Source: Anaerovirgula multivorans
GTDB lineage: Bacteria; Bacillota; Clostridia; Peptostreptococcales; Natronincolaceae
Direction: 5' to 3'
Assembly: GCF_900188145.1 (NCBI RefSeq)
Contig: NZ_FZOJ01000024.1
Span: 1-64,000, forward strand
DNA length: 64,000 nucleotides
Positions within the stretch are counted from its first letter, which is position 1. Each line of letters opens with the position of its first letter. Below are positions 22,962-34,297 of the stretch, one piece after another. The position numbers were made by a program, and so were the translations under genes. The notes below the pieces were generated by a model. It searched no databases. It saw nothing but the letters and a program-made list of their open reading frames with translations, and was not told where the DNA came from.

Positions 22962-24716
22962 TTATTCTGCTGTTCTCATTATACCAGCTGTATAAGGATT
23001 TAGCTTTTCATACCACTCCTCTGGAGAATTGTATGTTCCAACTGCTACATTATTTCTATCTCCTAAAATATCAATACAAAGTGCCATCATAATGTGGGAT
23101 TTAAGTCCCCTTGCTTCCCCTACTTGAAACTGTGCTAACATATAGTGAAGTGCTTCTTCCCCCATCTCAAGTATCATTTGATATTCTTGCTGATGAGCGT
23201 CAATATAATCCTGGGGGTTTGAGGAAGCAGGTAGTGGTATAACAGTAGTTTGTTGTTCTGCATTAACATTCTCTTGTGAATTTGATACAGTGTTAGGAAA
23301 TGACATAATGATAGTCAAATACTCTTCAACTCTTTTTCCTATATCTCCATTCCCAACAGGATAACTTAAAGCATAATCGTGAAGGTTAGTATAAACTCCC
23401 CTTGGAATAGTGTAATATCTAAAATCTTCATCATAAAGGATCATTGCCAATGGCTCACTGGAATAAAACTTAATTGTCAGTTTTTCATTCACCTCAAACT
23501 CCATTTCAGAGACAAGTTCCAATGGTGATTTCAGCTTTTTCTCCTTCCATTTATTACTTTCAAAAAACTTTATGAAACTAGCGTGGGACGGTATTGCATG
23601 TTCTTTTCCCTCTATTTTAGCTATGATTGAATTTTGTTGTGCAAGTAAAGATAATGCATTATCTTTATTTAGGAAACTGAGGTCTTGTTTTGGATTCGCT
23701 ATTGTTACAAAGCTAACTGCAGCTATTAAAATGACAGCAATCATACTAATCCAAAAGGTGGGTTTCTTATAGCTTATGATTCCTTTAACTCTTGTTATAA
23801 TATTTTTTTCTCCAAAAGCTAATAATCCACCATTAAAAAGATTATTTTGTTTTACTGAAAAATTTAATAATGCCGTGGCGTACTCACTTCTAATATCTTT
23901 ATTAGACGCAGATAACACCCTCTCATCACAGGAAAGCTCCATGTCTTTATAGGCTAATATATAGCTTAGCCACATGAGAGGATTAAACCAATGGATATAC
24001 AGCAAGATAAGCGAAAATGGTTTAATAATGTAATCATATCTTTTGATGTGAATAAGCTCATGGGTAATGATATACTCTAGTTCTATAGAATTATTATTTG
24101 CTATTGATAAGGGTAAAATAATTCTTGGCCTTATGAAGCCACATACAACTGGAGTACTGATTCTATCCGACATATATACACCAACATCTTTTCTTAGGTT
24201 AATTTTTTCACTACACTTATCAATCAGATTATTGTTATGATAAAGAGTTGCCGTTTTCAGTCTATTGACTGTTATTAAGTAGATAATGCTGCTAAAAAGA
24301 AACATTCCCAAACCTATCATTATCCAAATTGCTGATAGTATAAACATAATAATTTGCATAGGATTAGCTGAATTATAGGGGGTAGCGGGAGGTAGAAAGC
24401 TATTTATTTGTTGATTAATCACACCACCTCCAATATCAATAGCTGGTGTATGCATCATTCCTATGTCCAAGGGTACGTATTGGATGATATTGGTTGTATT
24501 GTTTATACTGGGTGTTAGCATCACATTAAATAAGCTAAACATCGATGAAAAAGAGAAAGGTATAAGAAGTCTAATAAGCACAATTGCCCAAAGCCCATAA
24601 GTAAATGTTTTAGGAAGTTTGTTTTTAAATATACGTCTTAATATCATTATAATAATGGCTACTACTGATGCAGTAATACTCATATTTAGCACACTAATAA
24701 AAAAGTTTTCAAGCAT
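22962..24716 (-). CDS. BlaR1-type M56 membrane peptidase/antirepressor
   Basis: 584 residues. Four membrane helices lie in the first 330 residues, with the zinc motif HELIHIKRYD and the downstream MELSCDERVL glutamate of M56 peptidases. A further helix (FWISMIAVILIAAVSFVTIA) precedes an extracellular domain of about 240 residues. That domain shows no penicillin-binding S-x-x-K motif, so beta-lactams are not the obvious signal. BlaR1 proteins cleave or trigger loss of the BlaI repressor. It follows the blaI-like gene by 3 bases in one operon. Confidence 0.85.
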   Translation of the reverse strand: MLENFFISVLNMSITASVVAIIIMILRRIFKNKLPKTFTYGLWAIVLIRLLIPFSFSSMFSLFNVMLTPSINNTTNIIQYVPLDIGMMHTPAIDIGGGVINQQINSFLPPATPYNSANPMQIIMFILSAIWIMIGLGMFLFSSIIYLITVNRLKTATLYHNNNLIDKCSEKINLRKDVGVYMSDRISTPVVCGFIRPRIILPLSIANNNSIELEYIITHELIHIKRYDYIIKPFSLILLYIHWFNPLMWLSYILAYKDMELSCDERVLSASNKDIRSEYATALLNFSVKQNNLFNGGLLAFGEKNIITRVKGIISYKKPTFWISMIAVILIAAVSFVTIANPKQDLSFLNKDNALSLLAQQNSIIAKIEGKEHAIPSHASFIKFFESNKWKEKKLKSPLELVSEMEFEVNEKLTIKFYSSEPLAMILYDEDFRYYTIPRGVYTNLHDYALSYPVGNGDIGKRVEEYLTIIMSFPNTVSNSQENVNAEQQTTVIPLPASSNPQDYIDAHQQEYQMILEMGEEALHYMLAQFQVGEARGLKSHIMMALCIDILGDRNNVAVGTYNSPEEWYEKLNPYTAGIMRTAE

Positions 24717-24719
24717 GAA

Positions 24720-25088
24720 CTACTCCTCCTTTTTCGTATTTTCATCAATAATCTTTTTAAGCTCTAAAGCCTGTGATTCACTTAGCTTTTCTTTGTTTAA
24801 AAAACTTGTAAGGAATAGCTTCAAAGAACCGTCATAGACTTTATCAATAAATTCCTCACTTTCACTTTGTTGTACCTCTTCACGTTCTACCAAATAAGTA
24901 ACAGTTGCATTTTCATTTTTAAGTACTCCTCTTTTCCCAAGTTTTCGTAGAACAGTATAGGTTGTGGACTTCTTCCATCCAAGCTCCTCATTAGCTAGTT
25001 TAGCCAGTGAAGTTGAGTTAATAGGAGCATTATTCCAAATTATATTCATAAATTTCATTTCTGCATCAAACAACTTGATTTCATCCAT
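24720..25088 (-). CDS. BlaI/MecI-family repressor
   Basis: 122 residues, the normal length. The winged helix has the family pattern EMKFMNIIWNNAPINSTSLA, WKKSTTYTVLRKLGKRGVL, and the dimer-forming C-terminal helices. It represses its own operon with the partner BlaR1-like peptidase. Two palindromes at its promoter are the likely operators. Confidence 0.9.
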   Translation of the reverse strand: MDEIKLFDAEMKFMNIIWNNAPINSTSLAKLANEELGWKKSTTYTVLRKLGKRGVLKNENATVTYLVEREEVQQSESEEFIDKVYDGSLKLFLTSFLNKEKLSESQALELKKIIDENTKKEE

Positions 25089-25112
25089 TATATCATCTCC
25101 TATATCAATTGG

Positions 25113-25128
25113 GTTTATCTAAATAAAC
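25113..25128. promoter_or_regulatory. BlaI operator 1
   Basis: The palindrome GTTTATCTAAATAAAC lies between the -10 and the start codon. It is matched by a second site 27 bases away, centre to centre. Confidence 0.65.
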
Positions 25129-25138
25129 CTTTAACTTG

Positions 25139-25167
25139 AGTTTACTCCGATAAACCTATTTTGTCAA
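25139..25167 (-). promoter_or_regulatory. blaI-blaR1 promoter with operator 2
   Basis: TTGACA (25167-25162), a 17-base spacer, and TAAACT (25144-25139). The palindrome GTTTACTCCGATAAAC (25140-25155) overlaps the -10, so repressor binding would block RNA polymerase. Confidence 0.7.
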
Positions 25168-25270
25168 TAGCTATAAACAATATTAAAGCATATTTCCCAT
25201 TAGAGGTGACCTAGCCCTGCAAGATAAAAAAGAAGCCCCATAAATAAACTTTACTAGTTGTCATAAAAAT

Positions 25271-25397
25271 TCGACTACAATTCTAAAGGGAGTTTTTACT
25301 CTCTCTCAAATTGTAGCCGAATTTATTTCGAGGAGGCAGTGCTTGATCTTCCACTTATCGAAGCAAGAGTCTTAACAATACACTGCAGGATAAATCT
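25271..25397 (-). repeat. dispersed intergenic repeat R1, copy b
   Basis: On the minus strand: GTGTATTGTTAAGACT, then CAAGCACTGCCTCC, CTCGAAATAAATTCGGCT, and a hairpin with arms ATTCGACTACAATT / AATTGTAGCCGAAT around GGGAG-TTTTT-ACTC. It is the fullest copy of the family shared with 5.9 and 55 kb. Confidence 0.7.
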
Positions 25398-25426
25398 ACT
25401 TCTAATTTTTAAAAGGAGATTAAGAA

Positions 25427-25463
25427 CACAAGTCACCTAGTGTATAAATCCAGGTGACTTGTG
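25427..25463 (-). terminator. terminator of the aldarate operon
   Basis: The perfect 12-bp stem CACAAGTCACCT/AGGTGACTTGTG has a 13-base loop and lies 44 bases after the gudD stop. The T-tract is weak. Confidence 0.65.
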
Positions 25464-25506
25464 CTTTCATCATATTTATATTATATATTAAGAGGGCGAT
25501 TAATAA

Positions 25507-26844
25507 TTATCTAACTAAGCAAGGTCTTTTATTATCAAATTTCCAACCTGGAATTAAGTATTGCATTGCCACTGCATCATCCCGGGCACCTAGACCTTCT
25601 TTTAGATATAACTGATGTGCTTTATTAACCTGATCCATATCTATTTCAATACCTAGACCTGGTTTGTTTGGTATTTGAATATGTCCATCTCTAATTAACA
25701 TAGGTTCCTTTGTTAATCTGTCTGTTCCTTCTTGCCATATCCAATGGGTATCAATCGCTGTAATATCCCCTGGCACAGCTGCTGCTACATGGGTAAACAT
25801 AGCTAATGATATGTCAAAGTGGTTATTTGAGTGAGACCCCCAAGTTAACCCAAATTCATTACACATTTGTCCTACTCTAACTGATCCTGACATAGTCCAG
25901 AAGTGTGGATCTGCTAATGGAATGTCCACCGATTGTAATGCTACTGAATGCTGCATTTGCCTCCAATCAGTTGCTATCATATTTGTTGCAGTAGGCAGGC
26001 CCGTAGCTTTTCTAAATTCAGCTAACACCTCACGACCTGAGAATCCGCCTTCAGCACCACATGGATCTTCACAATAGGTTAGAATTCCATGCATATCCTT
26101 ACATAATTCAATCGCATCCTTTAACAACCATCCACCATTAGGGTCCAGGGTGATTCTTGCCTCAGGGAATCTTTTCTTCAAAGCTTTAATTGCCTTTATT
26201 TCTTCAGAACCAGCCAAAACACCGCCCTTAAGCTTAAAGTCCTTAAATCCGTACAATTCCTTAGATGCTTCTGCTAATTTTACGATAGCTTCTGGTGTCA
26301 TTGCTTCCTCATGACGAATCTTGTACCATTCATTTTCAGCATTTGGATTCCTATAATAAGGAAGTTCTGTTTTATCTGGATTACCAATGTAGAATAAATA
26401 TCCCAACACTTTTACTGCATCTCTTTGCTGTCCGTCTCCCAATAAAGCAGCTACTGGAACCTCTAAGTATTTACCCAATAAGTCTAATAGAGCAGCTTCA
26501 ATAGCCGTTACTACATGAATCGTTGTTCGTAAATCGAAGGTTTGTAGACCACGACCTTCAGCGTCCCTATCACTGAAGGTTTTACGAACTACATTCATGA
26601 CATTTTTATAATTTCCAATGGATTGCCCTATCACATATTTTTTGGCGTCTTCTAGGGTTTGACGGATTTTCTCTCCTCCCGGAACTTCTCCAACACCTTT
26701 ATTCCCACTGCTATCTGTCATAATTACTATATTTCTTGTAAAATATGGTGCATGTGCTCCACTTAAATTTAACAGCATACTGTCTCGGCCTGCTACAGGT
26801 ATAACTTGCATTTCAACTATTTTAGGTGTAATTCCCATCTGCAT
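25507..26844 (-). CDS. gudD: glucarate dehydratase
   Basis: 445 residues, enolase superfamily. Metal and catalytic residues are in place: KLKGG (Lys pair near 207-209), the ligand Asp in DPNGGW, Glu in CEDPCG, the Asn/Asp in TNMIATDW, and the general-base His in [11 protein letters not shown]. It removes water from D-glucarate or L-idarate to give 5-keto-4-deoxyglucarate. It is the last gene of the operon and a paralog of the gene at 32893-34233; the two may divide epimers or conditions. It has a good AAGGAG site. Confidence 0.95.
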   Translation of the reverse strand: MQMGITPKIVEMQVIPVAGRDSMLLNLSGAHAPYFTRNIVIMTDSSGNKGVGEVPGGEKIRQTLEDAKKYVIGQSIGNYKNVMNVVRKTFSDRDAEGRGLQTFDLRTTIHVVTAIEAALLDLLGKYLEVPVAALLGDGQQRDAVKVLGYLFYIGNPDKTELPYYRNPNAENEWYKIRHEEAMTPEAIVKLAEASKELYGFKDFKLKGGVLAGSEEIKAIKALKKRFPEARITLDPNGGWLLKDAIELCKDMHGILTYCEDPCGAEGGFSGREVLAEFRKATGLPTATNMIATDWRQMQHSVALQSVDIPLADPHFWTMSGSVRVGQMCNEFGLTWGSHSNNHFDISLAMFTHVAAAVPGDITAIDTHWIWQEGTDRLTKEPMLIRDGHIQIPNKPGLGIEIDMDQVNKAHQLYLKEGLGARDDAVAMQYLIPGWKFDNKRPCLVR

Positions 26845-26875
26845 AATCTCCTTACCTTATATTAGTGAAATTATA

Positions 26876-27760
26876 TTATCTAGTTACTTCAATATTGGCT
26901 AATTTTTCATAATACTTTACAAGACTTGAATGATCTTCTACGCCACAACCATCTAATTTAATTGCTTGCATCATTTCCATCACTTGAGCTGTTAGTGGCA
27001 GCGGAACACCTACACCATGGGAAGTTTCTAGAACATTGTTTAAGTCCTTGATGTGTAGATCAATTCTAAACCCTGGATTAAAGTTTCTATCCATCATCAT
27101 AGGTGCTTTTGCATCCATAACGGTGCTTCCTGCAAGGCCACCTCTTATTGCTTGATATACTAAATCTGGATCAACCCCTGCTTTTTTAGCAAGTATTAAA
27201 GCCTCTGAAACTGCTGAGATGTTAAGAGCCACTACTACTTGATTGCAAAGCTTTGCAACATTTCCAGCACCGCTTTCTCCAACATATACTACTGAAGCAG
27301 CCATGGTTTTCATAATATCGTAATATTTATCAAAGACTTCTTTCTTACCACCTACCATAACTGCTAATGTACCATCTATAGCCTTTGGTTCTCCTCCACT
27401 TACTGGTGCATCTAATAAATCTACTCCCTTTTCTGCTAACGCTGCATAAATTTCACGACTAGCTAAAGGTGCAATAGAGCTCATATCTATAACAACTGTT
27501 CCTGGTTTTGCTCCTTCTATCACCCCATTTTCTCCTAAAACAACTTCTTTAACTTGTGGTGAGTTTGGAAGCATTGTAATGATTACTTCACATCTGCTTG
27601 CTAATTCCGAGCTGGATGATGCTGTCTCAGCCCCCATTGCTTTTAATTCTTCTACTGATGCTTTATTTAAATCCAATACCGCTAACTGATACCCCGCCTT
27701 AACTAAGTTTTTTGCCATTGGTTTTCCCATTATTCCAAGTCCTATAAATCCTATTTTCAT
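26876..27760 (-). CDS. garR: tartronate semialdehyde reductase
   Basis: 294 residues, beta-hydroxyacid dehydrogenase family. The NAD(P) loop is [16 protein letters not shown] (about 3-18), the substrate loop [11 protein letters not shown] near 117-127, and the catalytic Lys lies in GNVAKLCNQ. It reduces tartronate semialdehyde to D-glycerate. It follows the glycerate kinase gene by 28 bases, the expected consecutive step. Confidence 0.93.
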   Translation of the reverse strand: MKIGFIGLGIMGKPMAKNLVKAGYQLAVLDLNKASVEELKAMGAETASSSSELASRCEVIITMLPNSPQVKEVVLGENGVIEGAKPGTVVIDMSSIAPLASREIYAALAEKGVDLLDAPVSGGEPKAIDGTLAVMVGGKKEVFDKYYDIMKTMAASVVYVGESGAGNVAKLCNQVVVALNISAVSEALILAKKAGVDPDLVYQAIRGGLAGSTVMDAKAPMMMDRNFNPGFRIDLHIKDLNNVLETSHGVGVPLPLTAQVMEMMQAIKLDGCGVEDHSSLVKYYEKLANIEVTR

Positions 27761-27788
27761 TCTAATTCTCTCCTTTATATATAATTTA

Positions 27789-29045
27789 TTATTTGCATAG
27801 CAAAACTACTATGTCATTTACATTTGTTCCTGTTGATCCTGTCATTATCAGATCTCCACTTGCCTTCAATGCATGATAGGAATCATTATTATCTAAATAT
27901 ACTTCTGGTAATATATTGACAGATCTCATTCGTTCTACCGTTGACCCATCTACAATTCCTCCAGCTGCATCTGTTGGTCCATCTGTTCCATCTGAGCCTA
28001 CAGAAAATATAATAACATCTTCTAGTCCTTCAATACCTGTAGCGGCTGCTAATGCAAGTTCCTGATTTCTGCCACCTTTTCCATTTCCCATTATCCGAAC
28101 TACAGTTTCTCCTCCAGCAATGATTGCACATGGAGGTTCTAAGAAGGCTTTATTTTTGTTGCCTTCCTTAATTTCTCTCGCTATTGCCGCCATAAATCTA
28201 CCGGCCTCTTTTGCCTCACAATCTAATGTGGATGATAAAACCACTGGTTTATATCCCAATTTTTCTGCACTGATTGCTGCTGCTTCACATAAAGCACTAA
28301 CACTTCCTGTAATAATCGTTTCACAATTATCAACAGATTTTGGGGTTTCTATATTTAATATTTCTATTAAATTATCTTCTACCTGCAATTTGTATTTGTT
28401 TACTATGTTTAAAGCTTCTTGGGAAGTAGAACTATCTGGATATGCCGGGCCAGAAGCAATAGAGTCTAAACGGTCTCCAATAACATCAGACAAAACAATG
28501 GCATATATATTCGCTTTTCCACATTGGGATGCAAACTTGCCTCCCTTTAATGCAGAAAGACGTTTTCTTATTGTGTTGATTTCAACAATATCTGCTCCGC
28601 AACCTAAAAGTTGATTGGTAATATCCATAATATCTTCAAGGTCTACTCCATCCATCGGCTTTTCAAATATAGCTGAACCGCCTCCAGATATTAAAAATAT
28701 TACATGATCCTTTTCAGTTAAGTTTCTAACCAACTCTAAAGCTTTATTTGCACCTCTGATAGAATTTTTATCTGGTATTGGATGTCCCGCCTCTATAATT
28801 TCAAAGCCTTCTATAGGTCCCTTTGAATGCTCATATTTTGTAATGATAACACCCTTTAAAGCCTTATCTCCTAGTGCGGTTTTTGTTGCCTTAGCCATAT
28901 TCCATGCTGCCTTTCCTATAGCTACAACTACTGTATCTCCATCAAATTCCTTTTTTTCTAATGCTTTTATTACGGCTGCTTCTGGCAATACGGCTTTTAT
29001 AGATTCTTCAATAATGATCAAAGCATCGTCTCTAACAATATTCAT
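27789..29045 (-). CDS. glycerate 2-kinase (GckA/MOFRL family)
   Basis: 418 residues. VVAIGKAAWNMAKA and ISGGGSAIFEKP mark the N-terminal DUF4147 domain. AGGETVVRIMGNGKGGRNQE and the SVGSDGTDGPTDAAGG signature mark the C-terminal MOFRL domain. It phosphorylates D-glycerate, probably to 2-phosphoglycerate as for characterised family members, feeding lower glycolysis. It lies between garR and the aldolase in the aldarate operon. Confidence 0.92.
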   Translation of the reverse strand: MNIVRDDALIIIEESIKAVLPEAAVIKALEKKEFDGDTVVVAIGKAAWNMAKATKTALGDKALKGVIITKYEHSKGPIEGFEIIEAGHPIPDKNSIRGANKALELVRNLTEKDHVIFLISGGGSAIFEKPMDGVDLEDIMDITNQLLGCGADIVEINTIRKRLSALKGGKFASQCGKANIYAIVLSDVIGDRLDSIASGPAYPDSSTSQEALNIVNKYKLQVEDNLIEILNIETPKSVDNCETIITGSVSALCEAAAISAEKLGYKPVVLSSTLDCEAKEAGRFMAAIAREIKEGNKNKAFLEPPCAIIAGGETVVRIMGNGKGGRNQELALAAATGIEGLEDVIIFSVGSDGTDGPTDAAGGIVDGSTVERMRSVNILPEVYLDNNDSYHALKASGDLIMTGSTGTNVNDIVVLLCK

Positions 29046-29077
29046 ATGTGTGCACCTACCTTGTTTAAATGCTACAG

Positions 29078-29977
29078 CTATTTTATTAAACCCAACTCAC
29101 TAAGAACTTTTTTAAGTGCTTCAAGTTTTTCTTCGCTACAATGATCAATTGGTTTAACTGGATGGCCAACATTTACACCGATTAAATTCAAGCAGTCCTT
29201 CATTACAACTGGAAAACTTCCATAGTTATAGGTGTTTCTTAATGGAACTAATCGATATTGTGCCTCCATCGCTGCTACATAGTCTCCTGCCATATATTTC
29301 TCATAAATGTCTGCTACTAATCTTGGGGCTACGTTTGCCGTCCCTGCCACGCAGCCTACTCCCCCATATGCCAATGTTGCATAGATAAAATAATCTGAAC
29401 CACTAAGCACCTTAAAATTCGGGTTATCTTTTGTTACCCGTATATATTCGATGGTCTGGGCAAAGTCTAAGGAAGTGTTTTTGATTCCTACAATATTTTC
29501 TATTTTAGCTAGCTTTTCTAATAATGCAACCGAAATATTATTTGTTGTTTTACCAGGATTATTATATAAAAGTACTGGTAGATTGGTAGCTTTAGCAATC
29601 GCTTCAAAATGATGATACATTTCCTCTTCATTCGGCTGAATAAACATTGGCGTTAGTACTGTTAATGCATCAGCGCCTACTTCTTCTGCCATCTTAGCCA
29701 GTTTGATGCATTCCTTTGTTGTAATAGCACTGGCCCCTGCATATACTGGCACTCTTCCATTTACGTGCTTTACAGTTATCTCCACAGCCTTTTTTTGATT
29801 TTCAAAGTCGAAGGCATAAAATTCACCATTGCTTCCAAGTACAAAAACACCGTGAACCCCTCCCTCAAGAACATAATCTATAACATTTTTAAGGCCTTGT
29901 TCATCAACATTTTCTTCTGCATCAACTGGTGTAACTATGGGAGGAATAACTCCTTTTAAATCCTTAATATTTAACAT
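29078..29977 (-). CDS. DapA-family aldolase, probable 5-keto-4-deoxyglucarate aldolase
   Basis: 299 residues, DHDPS/N-acetylneuraminate lyase superfamily: GVIPPIVTPVD, VLGSNGEFYAF, the Tyr in LLYNNPGKTTNN, and the Schiff-base Lys in IVGIKNTS. Other members in aldarate clusters either cleave 5-keto-4-deoxyglucarate or decarboxylate it to 2-ketoglutarate semialdehyde. Because garR and glycerate kinase follow, retro-aldol cleavage to pyruvate and tartronate semialdehyde is the better inference. It would replace the class II GarL of E. coli. Confidence 0.85.
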   Translation of the reverse strand: MLNIKDLKGVIPPIVTPVDAEENVDEQGLKNVIDYVLEGGVHGVFVLGSNGEFYAFDFENQKKAVEITVKHVNGRVPVYAGASAITTKECIKLAKMAEEVGADALTVLTPMFIQPNEEEMYHHFEAIAKATNLPVLLYNNPGKTTNNISVALLEKLAKIENIVGIKNTSLDFAQTIEYIRVTKDNPNFKVLSGSDYFIYATLAYGGVGCVAGTANVAPRLVADIYEKYMAGDYVAAMEAQYRLVPLRNTYNYGSFPVVMKDCLNLIGVNVGHPVKPIDHCSEEKLEALKKVLSELGLIK

Positions 29978-30114
29978 CTCAAACCTCCATCGTAAATAAA
30001 TGATAGCTATCCATTTAATTTGTTATACTACTTATATTTTAAAATACCCACACTGCCTTTACCATGTTTCATTTGTATTAAATCACTGGATTTTATTGTA
30101 CATAGCATACAACT

Positions 30115-31644
30115 CTATGTGACTGGTGCTGGATTGAATAGGCATAATGCATTTTCAATGCCCCAATAATCAGCCCAAGCTTTTTTATTTCCACTTGCAA
30201 TGTCAAGTATTAGTTGAAATATTTCCTGTCCAACGTCTTCTATCGTTGCTTCTCCTGTAGCAATTTTGCCTGCATCAACATCAATTAAATCCTTCCATTT
30301 ATGTGCCAACGCTGTACGACTTGAGACTTTAATAACTGGCGCCATCGCTAACCCATAAGTGGTTCCTCTTCCAGTTGTAAATACTTGTAGTGTAATACCT
30401 GATGCTAATTGGCAGGTTCCACATACAAAATCACTTGCTGGCGTAGCTGCATATATCAAACCTTTTTTCCTTGCCTTTTCACCAGGGGATAAAACATCTA
30501 CAATAGCACTGCTCCCTGATTTTGCAATAGAGCCTAGGGATTTTTCAACAATATTTGCTAGCCCACCTTGTTTATTTCCAGGAGTTGGGTTTGCATCTCT
30601 ATCCACACTTCCTAAATCTAAGTAATGATCATACCAAGCCATCTCGTGTTTTAATTTTTCCCCTACTTGCTCATCTACGGTTCTTGGGGTTAAAAGATGA
30701 ACTCCATCTCTAACTTCTGAAACCTCTGAAAATAAAACGGTAGCCCCAGCTCTAACCAATAAATCCGCTGCATACCCCACTGCTGGATTTGCGGTAACAC
30801 CTGAAAGTGCATCACTGCCTCCACATTGAAGACCTATTACAAGATCAGATGCAGAACATCTCTCTCTGACTCTTTTGTTTAAACGCTCTAAGCGCTCCTG
30901 TGCACTTTCTACTATCTTCTCGATCATCGTTTCAAACCCGAATTCATCCTGAAGTATTACAACATTTTCTTCCTTTATACTTGGAAAAAGCCTATTAGGC
31001 AAAAGCTTTTCACAACCTAAGCTTACTATTAACAGCTCTCCGCCAAAATTTGGGTGCACAGCAAGATTTTGTAGGGTTCTAATAGGTATGATTGCCTCTG
31101 GGGCATTAATAGCTACACCACATCCATAACTATGATTAATTGGTACAACACCATCAACATTTGGATAATTAGGCAATAATTCTTTTCTAATTTTATCTAC
31201 AGCAATATTCAATACACCTTCCACGCATTGCACACTTGTGGTTATTCCTAATATATTTTTTGTTCCAACGCTTCCATCGTCGTTGCGGTACCCTAAAAAA
31301 GTATATCCTTGTAATGGCGGCATTGGTGCTGGAACTTTTGTAGCTACAGGAAGATCCTCTAGCACTGGAGCCCCAGGTAATTTTACTTTATGCTCATCTA
31401 TCCAACTTCCTTTGGGGATATTTTCCTTTGCATAGCCTATCACTTCCCCATACCGAATTATTTCATCCCCTGCTTTGAAGTCTATCAAAGCAATTTTATG
31501 GCTTTGGGGAATATGTTCAACAGCTGTAAGATCATCTGATATAACTGTCCCTGCAGCTACTCCTTCAGCACTAACAACTATTTCTACATTGTCTTTAGAA
31601 TTTACTTTTATCAATAATGGTTTTTGTGAGTTTTCATTTTTCAT
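30115..31644 (-). CDS. garD: galactarate dehydratase (UxaA family)
   Basis: The ATG at 31644 has AAGGAG (509 residues); a start eight codons earlier is less likely. An N-terminal SAF-like domain (about 5-85) and a C-terminal UxaA domain are present: [44 protein letters not shown] and the final [16 protein letters not shown]. The enzyme is iron-dependent and converts galactarate to 5-keto-4-deoxyglucarate. The operon therefore handles both glucarate and galactarate. Confidence 0.93.
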   Translation of the reverse strand: MKNENSQKPLLIKVNSKDNVEIVVSAEGVAAGTVISDDLTAVEHIPQSHKIALIDFKAGDEIIRYGEVIGYAKENIPKGSWIDEHKVKLPGAPVLEDLPVATKVPAPMPPLQGYTFLGYRNDDGSVGTKNILGITTSVQCVEGVLNIAVDKIRKELLPNYPNVDGVVPINHSYGCGVAINAPEAIIPIRTLQNLAVHPNFGGELLIVSLGCEKLLPNRLFPSIKEENVVILQDEFGFETMIEKIVESAQERLERLNKRVRERCSASDLVIGLQCGGSDALSGVTANPAVGYAADLLVRAGATVLFSEVSEVRDGVHLLTPRTVDEQVGEKLKHEMAWYDHYLDLGSVDRDANPTPGNKQGGLANIVEKSLGSIAKSGSSAIVDVLSPGEKARKKGLIYAATPASDFVCGTCQLASGITLQVFTTGRGTTYGLAMAPVIKVSSRTALAHKWKDLIDVDAGKIATGEATIEDVGQEIFQLILDIASGNKKAWADYWGIENALCLFNPAPVT

Positions 31645-31804
31645 ATTATACTCCTTATCTATGCCCACGAACTTTTTTATAAAAATACTGGCTACATAAT
31701 ATATTTAACCTAATCCATTAGAGTTTATATTATAAATAGCCAGTATTATGGACTTGATAGTATACTAATATTTCCTAAAGCTATTTCTTAAAATACAGTC
31801 AATC

Positions 31805-32815
31805 TTATCGTAATAAATCTGCATAGTTCATATAATCATCACGTAATTCTTTTAAAAGAGCAGTTGCATCTTCGCTGTTGAAGAAAGTTATAGGTTGTTT
31901 ATAAGTGTTTTCCAATTCTTGAGCATATGATTTATTGTTTGATGTGATGTCTTCCATAACCTTAACTATTTGAGCAATTAATTGAGCATCTGTTCCTTTA
32001 GGATATGCAGCAATATACGGTTTGTCCATTGCAAAATCATAACCTTGCTCTACAATTGTAGGAATATCTCCTAGTAATTCATTACGTGTTGCACTAACCT
32101 GTCCAATAATCACCATATCTCCAGTTGTAACATAGTCTTGAACTGCTCCATAAGCGATGGACATAAGATCTATTCTTCCACCTAAAAGATTGGTGATTTT
32201 TTCAGCTGCAGGCCCAACATCAACCACATTTAAATCTGTTCCAGTTAAATCACCATAAATAAGTCCTTGAAGATGTGTGTATCCACCTAGTTCTGAACCA
32301 TAAACTATAGGTTTGCTTTTTGATGCTTCAGCAAGATCAGCTACTGAAGTTATTCCTGAGTCAGCACTAACAACGAAAACTGTACTTTTGTCAACAGCTG
32401 GAACAGCAACTATATCAAAATCCTCTACTCCATAATCCGCAAGGCCAGCTACTTCATTTACAAGTAATTGTCCAGTATGTCCAAAGAACATAACGCTTCC
32501 ATCAGGTCTTGATTCTTTAACGTGGGATGTTGCTATGGTACCACCACCACCAGTCATATTGGTAACTATCATTGTTACACCTGTAGCTTCTTCAAAATAT
32601 TTTGCCATGGTACGAGCATTAAAGTCTGTATCTCCACCAGCACTAGCAGGTACAATTAATTCGATTGTTTTAACTGGCCACTTATAACCTGCATCTCCAT
32701 TTGTTGCTTCTAATGGTTCTTCGCTTGATGTATCCTCTGTTTTACTTGGTGCACATGCTGCTAATGATGCTATTAACAAAACAAATACTAGCATTAATGC
32801 TAATTTCTTCTTCAT
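31805..32815 (-). CDS. tctC: tripartite tricarboxylate-type transporter solute-binding lipoprotein
   Basis: 336 residues. A lipoprotein signal ends LAAC (Cys 21). The mature part is of the Bug/TctC fold: TIELIVPASAGGDTDFNARTMA, GGGTIATSHV, and SKPIVYGSELGGYTHLQ. It captures the diacid outside the cell for TctAB. It is in the same operon, with the permease genes at 34298-36300; the order (tctB, tctA, gud, tctC) differs from the classical tctCBA. Confidence 0.93.
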   Translation of the reverse strand: MKKKLALMLVFVLLIASLAACAPSKTEDTSSEEPLEATNGDAGYKWPVKTIELIVPASAGGDTDFNARTMAKYFEEATGVTMIVTNMTGGGGTIATSHVKESRPDGSVMFFGHTGQLLVNEVAGLADYGVEDFDIVAVPAVDKSTVFVVSADSGITSVADLAEASKSKPIVYGSELGGYTHLQGLIYGDLTGTDLNVVDVGPAAEKITNLLGGRIDLMSIAYGAVQDYVTTGDMVIIGQVSATRNELLGDIPTIVEQGYDFAMDKPYIAAYPKGTDAQLIAQIVKVMEDITSNNKSYAQELENTYKQPITFFNSEDATALLKELRDDYMNYADLLR

Positions 32816-32892
32816 AGCTATCTCTCCTTTAATTTTAGATTTTTTTATTTAAGTATTCTTTTTTGAGAATACATTAAATCTTTTTTCATAAT

Positions 32893-34233
32893 TTACCTAA
32901 CTAAACAAGGTTTTTTGCTATCGAATTTCCAATTAGAAATTAGATGTTGCATTGCTATTGCATCATTTCTATCTCCTGAATCTAGCTTCTTGTATAATTC
33001 ATGAGCTTCCATTACTTTATCCATATCAATCTCAAGACCTAAGCCTGTTTTTTTGGGCATCGTTATATAACCATCTTTAATCTCCATAGGATTTTTCGTT
33101 AGGTATTGACCGTCCTGCCAGATCCAATGTGTATCCATTGCTGTAATTTCTCCCGGTGCAGCTGCTGCACAGTGGGCAAATATCGCTAAAGAAATATCAA
33201 AATGATTATTTGAATGGGAACCCCATGTCATTCCCCAATCATTACAAACTTGAGCTACTCTTACGGAACCACTCATTGTCCAAAAGTGTGGATCAGCCAA
33301 AGGTATATCTACAGCTTTTGAAATGATACAATGATGGAATTGCCTCCAGTCAGTTGCTATCATATTTGTTGCTGTTTGTAATCCAGTTGCCATTTTAAAT
33401 TCAGACATAATTTCTCTACCTGAGTAACCTTTTTCTGGACCGCATGGATCTTCTGCATAAGATAATACGCCTTTTAAGCCTTTGCACAGATGAATCGCTT
33501 CCTTTAATGACCAAGCTCCATTAGGATCTATGTTAATACGGGCATCAGGAAAAGCTTTTGACAATGCTATAATGGCATCGATTTCTTTTTCTCCTTCTAA
33601 AACACCTCCTTTTAATTTAAAATCCTTAAAGCCATATCGCTCTTTTGCAGCATGTGCTTGCTCAACAATAGCTTCTTTTGTTAGAGCACCATTTCTTCTA
33701 TTTCTAAACCATCTGTCCGAACGATTACTTTCATCCAAATAAGGTAAATTGATTTTATTTTTATCTGCAATATAGAATAAATAACCTAGTATCAATATTT
33801 TATCTCTTTGTACACCGTCTCCTAGTAGTGCTGCAACTGGTAAGTTCATAAACTTTCCTAATAAGTCCAACAAAGCACATTCCACTGCTGTTTCAGCATG
33901 TACAACAAATTTTAAGTTTTTTAGGTCCAAGCCTTGCAATCCTTCACTATTATCATCACCATGCTTACCGTTCCTTAAGGTATTAATGATGCTTTTATAA
34001 TCACCAATTTCTTTTCCTATAACAAATGGCTTATAATTTTCTAATGCTTTAGTAATATCATCTCCTCCATGAACTTCTCCTAAGCCCACATTACCGGAGT
34101 TGTCTGTTAATATCACAATATTTCGGGTGAAGAAAGGTCCGTGACACCCACTCAAGGTTAATAAGGCACTGTCATAACCAGCCACTGGTATCACTTTCAT
34201 ATCGGTAATAATTGGTGTTCCCTGATTCTTCAT
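32893..34233 (-). CDS. second glucarate dehydratase paralog
   Basis: 446 residues from the ATG at 34233 preceded by GGGGGCGG. All active-site motifs of GudD are kept ([35 protein letters not shown]). It resembles the gene at 25507 throughout, with scattered changes near the N-terminal capping region ([25 protein letters not shown]) that shapes specificity. E. coli has a comparable pair, GudD and GudX. Whether this copy prefers L-idarate or glucarate cannot be said from sequence. Confidence 0.92.
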   Translation of the reverse strand: MKNQGTPIITDMKVIPVAGYDSALLTLSGCHGPFFTRNIVILTDNSGNVGLGEVHGGDDITKALENYKPFVIGKEIGDYKSIINTLRNGKHGDDNSEGLQGLDLKNLKFVVHAETAVECALLDLLGKFMNLPVAALLGDGVQRDKILILGYLFYIADKNKINLPYLDESNRSDRWFRNRRNGALTKEAIVEQAHAAKERYGFKDFKLKGGVLEGEKEIDAIIALSKAFPDARINIDPNGAWSLKEAIHLCKGLKGVLSYAEDPCGPEKGYSGREIMSEFKMATGLQTATNMIATDWRQFHHCIISKAVDIPLADPHFWTMSGSVRVAQVCNDWGMTWGSHSNNHFDISLAIFAHCAAAAPGEITAMDTHWIWQDGQYLTKNPMEIKDGYITMPKKTGLGLEIDMDKVMEAHELYKKLDSGDRNDAIAMQHLISNWKFDSKKPCLVR

Positions 34234-34297
34234 AATCCGCCCCCTCATGTTTCCTAATTTATACTATTTCTTTTTTGCCTTCTTTGTCGTAGGACAG

